Shown one piece after another: positions 56,897 through 64,000 of a stretch of DNA of 64,000 nucleotides; the first letter of the stretch is position 1, and each line of letters opens with the position of its first letter. Both the position numbers and the translations under genes were made by a program. The notes below the pieces were generated by a model that worked only from the letters and a program-made list of their open reading frames with translations, was not told where the DNA came from and did not search any database. The DNA comes from Thermocrinis sp. (GTDB taxonomy: Bacteria > Aquificota > Aquificia > Aquificales > Aquificaceae), in assembly GCA_020833645.1 (NCBI GenBank), contig JAJHRQ010000001.1, forward strand, positions 124,001 to 188,000, written 5' to 3'.

Positions 56897-59800
56897 CGAA
56901 GATTTTGAAGTTTAGGCTTTTGGTGCTTTTCTCTTTGATGTTGATGGTCGGAGTGGGAATATGGAGCTTTTTGAAGCTTCCAATAGACACCTTCCCAGAC
57001 CCTACACCCGTTCAGGTGGTGATCTATACAGAAACTCCTGGACTTTCTGCGGAGGAAACTGAAGTTTTGGTTACAAAGCCCATAGAGTCGGTGATGTCGG
57101 GGCTGGAAGGTGTGGAACTTGTGAGGTCTGTAAGCTTGCCCGGACTTTCTTATGTTACGGTCTTTTTTAAGGAAGGTACGGATGTTTATTTTGCCAGAAA
57201 TTTAGTGTCTCAAAAACTCCAAGAAGCCCAAGCCCAAATACCTCCCGGCTATATCCCGAGGATGGGTCCAAACACATCAGGACTTGGAAACGTGCTCTTT
57301 TATGCCTTGGTGGACGAAAGCGGAAACCACTCCCTGGAAGACCTAAAAACCCTCCAGATGTGGAAGGTAAAGCCACTGATAAAGTCGGTGGATGGCGTTG
57401 AGGAGATATCCCAATGGGGACCTGAAAGGGCTTACCTGATAAAGCTTGACCCAACCGCCATGAGCCTCTACGGAATAACCTTCCAAGACGTGATAAAGTC
57501 CTTAGAAGAGTATAACCAGATAGCGGGTGGGGGCTTTTTGATGTCTCCGCAGGGGGACTTGGTGGTGAGAGGTCTTGGAAGGATAAAGAGCTTGGAAGAA
57601 CTCAAAAACGTACCTATAAAGAAGGCGGAGGGAGTTTCTGTACTCTTGGGGCAGATAGCCCAAATAGAACCGGGGGAGCTTCCTAACAGAAGGGGTGCCT
57701 TTACTCTAAACCGCAAAGAAGTTCAAGGGAACATCGTATTAAAGAGGATCAACACCAACACCATGGAACTTGTTTCTGTGTTAAAAGAGAAAATAAAGGA
57801 AGCTCAGAAAATTCTTCCAGAGGGTGTGAAGATAGAAATCCTATACGACCAGTCTTACCTTACGGAGCGTGCCCTTTCTACCGTTGAAAGAGCCCTGCTG
57901 GAGGGTATAGTGCTCGTATCCATTGCCATAATGCTCTACCTTTGGAACATAAGAACCGCCCTTTTGGTGGTTCTCTCTATTCCTTTTACCATGCTCTTGA
58001 CCTTTATCCTAATGAAGCAAACTGGACTTTCGGGAAATCTCATGTCCTTAGGTGGTTTAGCCATAGGCATTGGACTCTTTGCGGACGCCACGGTAGTTGT
58101 GGTGGAAAACATCTACAAACATCTCTCTGAAGCAAAAACACACAACAAGCTTTCGGTGATAGCAGACGCGGTGAGTGAGGTTATAAAGCCCGTAAGCTTT
58201 GCCATAGCTGTGATAATTGTGGTCTTTCTGCCCATCTTTACCTTTGAATCGGTGGAAGGGAAATACTACAAGCCTCTTGCCCTCACCATCATATTCGCCC
58301 TCTTATCCTCCTTGGTGGTTGCCTTGTTCTTTATGCCCATGCTCTCATACTACTTCTTGAAGGGTGGAAAAGAAGAGACCTATATATTTGCCAAGCTAAG
58401 GGAGAAGTATTTGGCTCTGTTGGAAAAAGCCCTTAAGATAAGACCAATTCTTATAGTCCTTGCAGTGGTTTCCTTTGTCTTTTCACTCTTTTTGCTTTCC
58501 AGGGTGGGAACGGAATTTGCCCCGGAGCTTGAGGAGGGTGCAGTTTTGGTAAAGTCCTTTTTGGACCCGAACGTATCCTTGGAAGAGGCAAAGAGGGTTG
58601 CCAAGCTCGTAGAAGAAACCGCCTTGCAGTATCCCGAAGTGGTCAGAACCTTTTCCAACATAGGAAGGGCGGAGGTGGGAGAGCCTGAGGATGTTAGCTA
58701 CATAGAAACTTTTGTTATTCTAAAGCCTGCTTCCGAATGGAAGACTTTTAAAAGCAGAGAGGAGTTTGTAAACATACTCAGGGAAAAGCTAAAAGACGTG
58801 CCCGGCGTGGAGTTTAGCTTCACTCAGCCTATACAGATGAGGATAGACGAGCTAATCTCGGGCGTAAAAGCAACGGTTGCCATAAAGATCTTTGGGGATG
58901 ACCTACAAAAGATAAACGAGCTTGCCCAACAGGTGGAAGAAATCGTCAAGAGCGTAAAAGGTGCTGTGGATGTGGAAACAGAAGCCCAATCGGGAAAGGC
59001 ACAACTAAGGATAATCCCAAAGATGGAGGAGCTAAAGCGGTATGACCTCACCACTGCGGAACTTATGGAGTTGGTTGCCTATGCCCTCGGTGGAAAGGAG
59101 GTGGGCTACCTCCAAAAGGACCAGATCCTTTTCCCTATAGTAGTTAGCCTAAGGGACAAAGACTTAGAGACCTTGAAAAACCTCCCACTCCTTTTAAAGG
59201 ATGGTAGCTTGATAAGTCTTTCTCAGGTGGCAGACCTTGAAGTTGCCGAAGGCTTTCAAAAGGTAAGAAGAGAAAACGGTATAAGGTTTGCCCTTGTGCA
59301 GTGCGACGTCTCCGGAAGGGACTTGGGTAGCTTTGTGAAAGAGCTAAAAGAAAAACTCTCCGAAGAAGTTAAGCTTCCACCCGGCTACTTCATAACCTTT
59401 GGGGGTCAGTTTGAAAACCAGGAGAGGGCTATGAAAAGATTAGCGGTGGTAGTTCCCATCGCAATAGCCTTAATATTCTTACTCCTTTACATAAACTATA
59501 ACTCGGTAAGGGATGCCCTGATAGTTATGCTAAATGTTCCCTTTGCCACAATAGGCGGAGTGTTTGCCCTGTACTTTTCCGGCTACAACCTCTCGGTGCC
59601 CTCCGCCATAGGCTTTATAGCAGTCTTTGGCATAGCTACCCTAAACGGTGTGGTGCTTGTCTCTTACATAAAGAGCCTTTTAGAGGATGGCTTACCCATC
59701 AGGACCGCGGTGGTTCAAGGTGCCAGTAGAAGGTTGAGACCAATCCTGATAACTGCCACCGCCACATCCCTCGGATTGGTGCCCATGCTTCTGTCAAAGG

Positions 59801-59943
59801 GCATAGGCTCGGAGGTTCAAAAGCCCTTAGCCTTGGTGGTTATAGGTGGGATTTTTACTTCCACTTTGCTTACACTGCTCATTCTGCCCTCCGTCTATGA
59901 AAAGTTTGGTGTTAAAATGGGAAAAAATGAAGATAGGCGTTAA
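56893..59943 (+). CDS. Heavy-metal efflux RND transporter (CusA/CzcA family)
   Basis: LPIDTFPDPTPVQVVIYTETPGLSAEETE, GLAIGIGLFADATVVVVENIYKHL; 1016 aa. Confidence 0.93.
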   Translation: MTKILKFRLLVLFSLMLMVGVGIWSFLKLPIDTFPDPTPVQVVIYTETPGLSAEETEVLVTKPIESVMSGLEGVELVRSVSLPGLSYVTVFFKEGTDVYFARNLVSQKLQEAQAQIPPGYIPRMGPNTSGLGNVLFYALVDESGNHSLEDLKTLQMWKVKPLIKSVDGVEEISQWGPERAYLIKLDPTAMSLYGITFQDVIKSLEEYNQIAGGGFLMSPQGDLVVRGLGRIKSLEELKNVPIKKAEGVSVLLGQIAQIEPGELPNRRGAFTLNRKEVQGNIVLKRINTNTMELVSVLKEKIKEAQKILPEGVKIEILYDQSYLTERALSTVERALLEGIVLVSIAIMLYLWNIRTALLVVLSIPFTMLLTFILMKQTGLSGNLMSLGGLAIGIGLFADATVVVVENIYKHLSEAKTHNKLSVIADAVSEVIKPVSFAIAVIIVVFLPIFTFESVEGKYYKPLALTIIFALLSSLVVALFFMPMLSYYFLKGGKEETYIFAKLREKYLALLEKALKIRPILIVLAVVSFVFSLFLLSRVGTEFAPELEEGAVLVKSFLDPNVSLEEAKRVAKLVEETALQYPEVVRTFSNIGRAEVGEPEDVSYIETFVILKPASEWKTFKSREEFVNILREKLKDVPGVEFSFTQPIQMRIDELISGVKATVAIKIFGDDLQKINELAQQVEEIVKSVKGAVDVETEAQSGKAQLRIIPKMEELKRYDLTTAELMELVAYALGGKEVGYLQKDQILFPIVVSLRDKDLETLKNLPLLLKDGSLISLSQVADLEVAEGFQKVRRENGIRFALVQCDVSGRDLGSFVKELKEKLSEEVKLPPGYFITFGGQFENQERAMKRLAVVVPIAIALIFLLLYINYNSVRDALIVMLNVPFATIGGVFALYFSGYNLSVPSAIGFIAVFGIATLNGVVLVSYIKSLLEDGLPIRTAVVQGASRRLRPILITATATSLGLVPMLLSKGIGSEVQKPLALVVIGGIFTSTLLTLLILPSVYEKFGVKMGKNEDRR

Positions 59944-61708
59944 CTTCAACCCTGCACCCTTTCTCGTTTGGTTCAAGGACTACGACAGGGATAAGTTTAT
60001 TAAGGATCTTATAGCTGGGCTCACTGTAGCGGCGGTTTTGGTGCCCCAGGGTATGGCTCACGCCTTGCTGGCGGGCATGCCACCCATCTACGGGCTCTAC
60101 GCATCCTTTTTGCCGGTGGCTGTGGCTGCCCTCTTTGGCAGTTCAAGGTTTTTGGCAACGGGTCCAGTGGCGATGACCGCCCTTCTTGCTGCCTCTGCGG
60201 TGCAAGGGCTTGCAGAACCGGGCTCCCAAAGATGGATAGAGCTGATGGCGGTCTTAGCCCTCATGGTGGGCTTCATAAGGCTTTTTGTAGGACTCTTTAA
60301 GTTAGGCTTTGTGGTAGAGCTTATATCCACCAGTGTAATAACGGGTTTTATAAGTGCGGGTGCCTTGGTTATAGCCCTATCTCAAGTGGGGCACTTCTTG
60401 GGTTTTAAAGTGGTTCAAACTACCCATATATATGACATGGTCGTGGATATAATCCAAAAGATAGAACAAACTAACCCATACACACTGGCAATAGGGGTCT
60501 TAGCCTATGCCATTATTTGGTTCTCAAGAAAGGTCCATCCCCTTGTGCCGGGGGCATTGCTGGCGGTTATAATAACCTCCCTTCTATCTTACTACTTTCA
60601 GCTTAAAAACTTTGGCGTTTCCATCGTGGGAGATGTGCCTCAGGGTATACCAGGTCTACACTTTCCATCAGTAGGTTTTGAAACTTTGGCATCCCTTTGG
60701 GGTGGTGCCTTGGTGGTGGCTGCCTTTGGCTTGGTGGAGGCGGTGTCTATAGCTAAACGTTTAGCCCTTCAGGCGGGGGACAAATGGGACGCAAACCAAG
60801 AACTAATAGGTCAGGGGCTCGCTAACATCGTGGCAGGAATATTTAAAGGCTTTCCGGTGGGAGGCTCCTTTTCAAGGTCCGCCCTGAACTTTCAGCTGGG
60901 TGCCAAAAGTCCCATGGCAAGCGTAATAACCGCCTCGGTTATCGGTCTTACCCTTTTATTTTTAGCTCCCGCTTTTTATTACCTTCCAAAGGCGACCCTG
61001 TCTGCGGTAGTGCTCTCTGCGGTCATAAGCCTCATAAGACCTCAGGAGATTTTTAAGCTTTATAAAATCAATAGGATGGATGGTATCATTGCAGGCATAA
61101 CCTTTGCCAGCATTTTCTTTATGGACCTGTGGGTTGCCCTTACCCTTGGTACTGTAATATCCCTTGGCTCTTTTGTCTATAAAACCATGTATCCACGTAT
61201 TGTGGTGCTAACAAGAAATCCCCAGTCTCAGACCTTTGTAAACGCAGAAAGGGAAAAATTGCCCGAATGTCCTCAGATACTATACGTAAGACCCAACATG
61301 TCTATATACTATGCCAACGCAGAGTATGTTTATGAATACATTCTCCAAAAGGCACAGGAAAGACAAAAGGACAGACCATTAAAGTATGTGCTAATAGATT
61401 TTGAGGCGGTCAATTACATTGATGCCACCGGTGGTCAGACCCTTATGAGGCTCTTTGATGAACTAAAAAGGATGGGCTTAGAGCCAGCCCTTGCAAACAT
61501 TGGCTGTGATATTTTCCCCATACTGGACAGGTTTGGCTTTGACAAAAAGGTTAGAGAGGACCTTGTCTTTGACTCAAAGGGTCAGTCCATAACCGAACTG
61601 TTTAAGAGGATAGACCATGAGTACTGCGCCAAGGGCTGTCCCTATGCAGTCTTTAAGGAGTGCTACAATGTTAAGCCCGCCGATTTCAAACCGGTAATGA
61701 ACTTGTAA
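59927..61708 (+). CDS. SulP-family anion transporter with STAS domain
   Basis: [63 protein letters not shown]; Met start at 59927 overlapping the RND stop. Confidence 0.92.
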   Translation: MKIGVNFNPAPFLVWFKDYDRDKFIKDLIAGLTVAAVLVPQGMAHALLAGMPPIYGLYASFLPVAVAALFGSSRFLATGPVAMTALLAASAVQGLAEPGSQRWIELMAVLALMVGFIRLFVGLFKLGFVVELISTSVITGFISAGALVIALSQVGHFLGFKVVQTTHIYDMVVDIIQKIEQTNPYTLAIGVLAYAIIWFSRKVHPLVPGALLAVIITSLLSYYFQLKNFGVSIVGDVPQGIPGLHFPSVGFETLASLWGGALVVAAFGLVEAVSIAKRLALQAGDKWDANQELIGQGLANIVAGIFKGFPVGGSFSRSALNFQLGAKSPMASVITASVIGLTLLFLAPAFYYLPKATLSAVVLSAVISLIRPQEIFKLYKINRMDGIIAGITFASIFFMDLWVALTLGTVISLGSFVYKTMYPRIVVLTRNPQSQTFVNAEREKLPECPQILYVRPNMSIYYANAEYVYEYILQKAQERQKDRPLKYVLIDFEAVNYIDATGGQTLMRLFDELKRMGLEPALANIGCDIFPILDRFGFDKKVREDLVFDSKGQSITELFKRIDHEYCAKGCPYAVFKECYNVKPADFKPVMNL

Positions 61709-61714
61709 TATAAT
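61709..61714 (+). promoter_or_regulatory. Putative -10 box (TATAAT) upstream of rplS
   Basis: TATAAT about 30 nt upstream of the rplS start; -35 not clear. Confidence 0.35.
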
Positions 61715-61745
61715 ATTAAGTCCTTTAAAAAGCGGAGGTAAAGCC

Positions 61746-62120
61746 ATGGGTGGTTTGTTGCAAGAGGTTCAAAAAGTTTACACCCCCCAAAGGGAATTTC
61801 CCGAACTGAAGGTGGGGAACACAGTTAGGGTTTATTACAAGATAGTGGAAGGTGAAAAGGAAAGAGTTCAGCCTTTTGAGGGTGTGGTTATAAGAATAAG
61901 GGGCTCAGGGCTGGATAAGACCTTCACAGTCCGCAAGGAGTCCTACGGAGTGGGCATAGAGAGAACATTTCCCTATTACAGCCCTAACATTGAAAAGATA
62001 GAGCTCGTGAAGTATGGAAGGGTGCGTAGGGCAAGGCTCTACTTCCTGAGAAAATACAAGGGTAAAGAAGCCCTAAGCAAGATAAGGGAGATCAAACCCT
62101 GGGAACTCAAGAAAAAGTAA
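61746..62120 (+). CDS. rplS: 50S ribosomal protein L19
   Basis: [47 protein letters not shown]. Confidence 0.97.
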   Translation: MGGLLQEVQKVYTPQREFPELKVGNTVRVYYKIVEGEKERVQPFEGVVIRIRGSGLDKTFTVRKESYGVGIERTFPYYSPNIEKIELVKYGRVRRARLYFLRKYKGKEALSKIREIKPWELKKK

Positions 62121-62731
62121 TGCTTGACTTTGAAAGGTCCCTCTGGGAGAAGGGGCTTGTGGTGGCAGGTGTAGATGAGACAGGGCGGGGACCCTTGGCG
62201 GGTCCCGTGGTTGCCTGTGCGGTGATCCTCCCACCCTTCACAGAACCCTTTTTAAAGGGCGACTCTAAAAAGCTCTCCCAAAAAGAGAGAGAGGAAGCCT
62301 ACGAACATATTAAAAAAATAGCCATAGCCATAGGCACCGCGGTGGTGGATAGCACGGTAATAGACAGGCTAAACATCCTAAACGCCACCAAGTTAGCGAT
62401 GGAGAGGGCTTTGGAGGATCTAAAAACGAAGTTTGATGTGGTGATCTCAGATTATGTGAAATTGGAAAAGTTTAACTGCATTCCCTTGGTTAAAGGAGAT
62501 GAAAGGAGTTTGAGCTGTGCTTGTGCTTCTGTGGTGGCAAAGGTGCTAAGAGACAGAATTATGGAACACTACCATAGACATTTTCCAGGCTTTAACTTTC
62601 ATAAAAACAAGGGCTATCCTACCCCGGACCACCTGAGAGCCTTGAGGGAATTAAAACCTACCCCAATACACAGAAAAAGCTTTTCACCTTTAAGACAGCT
62701 GGAGCTATATGCATATTCCCGTTCTGCTTGA
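62120..62731 (+). CDS. rnhB: Ribonuclease HII
   Basis: [37 protein letters not shown]. Confidence 0.95.
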   Translation: MLDFERSLWEKGLVVAGVDETGRGPLAGPVVACAVILPPFTEPFLKGDSKKLSQKEREEAYEHIKKIAIAIGTAVVDSTVIDRLNILNATKLAMERALEDLKTKFDVVISDYVKLEKFNCIPLVKGDERSLSCACASVVAKVLRDRIMEHYHRHFPGFNFHKNKGYPTPDHLRALRELKPTPIHRKSFSPLRQLELYAYSRSA

Positions 62732-63569
62732 GGAAGCGGTAGACCTACTTCTGGGAAACGGAGGAAAGCTTTTCGTAGATTGTACAGTAGGACTTGGGGG
62801 ACACACAAGGAGAATTTTAGAAAAGAACCCGCAAGCCTTTGTTATAGGCATAGACAGAGATCCCTTTGCATTAGAAAAAGCGGAGGAAAACCTGAGAGAG
62901 TTTGAGGGAAGGTTCAGCCTATACAAGGCAAACTATTCGGACCTTGACTTGGTTTTAAAGGAGGAGGGCATAGAGGCGGTAGATGGCTTTCTCTTTGACC
63001 TTGGCGTGTCTATGCTACAGCTAAAGAGCCCGCGAGGTTTTTCCTTTCAGAGGGATGAGCCCTTGGACATGAGAATGGACCCAGAAGAGAAGCTAACCGC
63101 CTTTGATGTAGTCAATAAATACTCGGAGAAGGATTTGGAAAGAATACTTAGGGAATACGGAGAGGAGAGAAAGGCAAAGGCAATAGCAAAGGCGATAGTT
63201 TTGCAAAGGAGCAAAAAGCCCATAGAAACCACCGGCGAGCTTGTGGATGTGGTGCTATCTGTAGTGAAAAGAAGTGGAAGAATCCATCCAGCCACAAAGG
63301 TCTTTCAGGCAATAAGGATAGAAGTAAATAAAGAGTTGGAGCATTTAAAGATTGCCCTCTGGAAGGTTCCCCGTTATCTCAAAAAGGGCGGAAGACTGGT
63401 GGTAATATCCTTCCACTCCTTGGAGGACAGGATCGTTAAAAATTTCTTCAAAGAGCATGCCTCTCAATTTAAAATTCTCATCAAAAAGCCGATTACTCCG
63501 AGGAGGGAAGAGGTGATGAGAAACCCAGCCAGCAGGAGTGCCAAACTTAGGGCGGGAGAAAAACTATGA
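62709..63569 (+). CDS. rsmH: 16S rRNA (cytosine-1402-N4)-methyltransferase
   Basis: [70 protein letters not shown]. Confidence 0.97.
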   Translation: MHIPVLLEEAVDLLLGNGGKLFVDCTVGLGGHTRRILEKNPQAFVIGIDRDPFALEKAEENLREFEGRFSLYKANYSDLDLVLKEEGIEAVDGFLFDLGVSMLQLKSPRGFSFQRDEPLDMRMDPEEKLTAFDVVNKYSEKDLERILREYGEERKAKAIAKAIVLQRSKKPIETTGELVDVVLSVVKRSGRIHPATKVFQAIRIEVNKELEHLKIALWKVPRYLKKGGRLVVISFHSLEDRIVKNFFKEHASQFKILIKKPITPRREEVMRNPASRSAKLRAGEKL

Positions 63570-63805
63570 GGTATATAGTTCTGTCTGTCCTTCTCATAGC
63601 CTTTAACCTTATCTACTCAGCCTACGCCATAAAGTTCTCAAGAGAGTACGTGCAAAAAACCATGGAACTAAAGAAAGAATCCGAAAGAAACCTGCTTTTG
63701 AAGGTAAGGTATGCCAATCTGATCAACTACACAAAGGCAAAGAAGTGGAGCGTTGAAAGGGGCTTTGTCCCCGTAGATTGGAAAAAAGTGGGCTTTGTGG
63801 ATTAA
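63566..63805 (+). CDS. FtsL-like small bitopic protein
   Basis: N-terminal TM plus coiled coil, directly downstream of rsmH. Confidence 0.5.
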   Translation: MRYIVLSVLLIAFNLIYSAYAIKFSREYVQKTMELKKESERNLLLKVRYANLINYTKAKKWSVERGFVPVDWKKVGFVD

Positions 63806-63825
63806 ATACTGTTTTAGAACAGCCT

Positions 63826-64000
63826 CTATAGGACCTTAGGCGGTATGAGGTGCTTTATGGCTTGGTAGATAAGCAGGGTTGCCCTTGATTTGTTGAGGGT
63901 GTAAAAGTGAAGCCCGGGGACCCCATTGGCTATTAGGTCTTCGCACTGCCTTATAGCAAACTCTACGCCCCTTTTTGTAGTTTCCTCCGGGTCCTCCGCA
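63826..64000 (-). CDS. metF: Methylenetetrahydrofolate reductase C-terminus (partial)
   Basis: Reverse strand reads [57 protein letters not shown]. Confidence 0.85.
   Translation of the reverse strand, partial: AEDPEETTKRGVEFAIRQCEDLIANGVPGLHFYTLNKSRATLLIYQAIKHLIPPKVL

Overview
A gene-dense 64 kb chromosomal segment from a thermophilic Aquificales-type bacterium, probably close to Hydrogenobacter/Thermocrinis. The lineage call rests on a cytochrome c-552 that closely resembles the Hydrogenobacter thermophilus protein as I remember it, a LeuRS beta subunit encoded as a separate ORF, a PspA-type phosphoserine phosphatase, and 2-oxoacid:ferredoxin oxidoreductase genes of reductive TCA type. Most genes are housekeeping: ftsA/ftsZ, murD, rplM-rpsI, argC, rpmI, bioB, lplA, murG, exbBD, serine biosynthesis, recN, murI, dtd, tRNA-Ser, carA, ftsI, bioD, sppA, pseudopilins, rplS, rnhB, rsmH. 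The strongest system-level observation is one apparent transcription unit (about 44.09-54.63 kb). It joins a five-gene 2-oxoacid:ferredoxin oxidoreductase, an uncharacterised small protein, a CobW/G3E GTPase, a DabB-DabA inorganic-carbon pump and a PII-like protein. This would be a carbon-concentrating module wired to the reductive TCA cycle rather than to carboxysomes. Other notable items are a PLD-nuclease/HerA fusion, a conservon-like roadblock/DUF4388/Ras-like GTPase module, and an ArsA ATPase next to a small protein ending in CC. A cluster of damaged genes was read directly from the sequence: copA with an in-frame TAG, fccB with a 1-nt frameshift, a Rieske gene with a possible premature TAG, flavoprotein debris, a frameshifted Cys-rich lipoprotein, and an internally deleted insertion sequence with intact TIRs and a target-site duplication. 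Small genes missing from the supplied ORF track were also found. No CRISPR array was seen.
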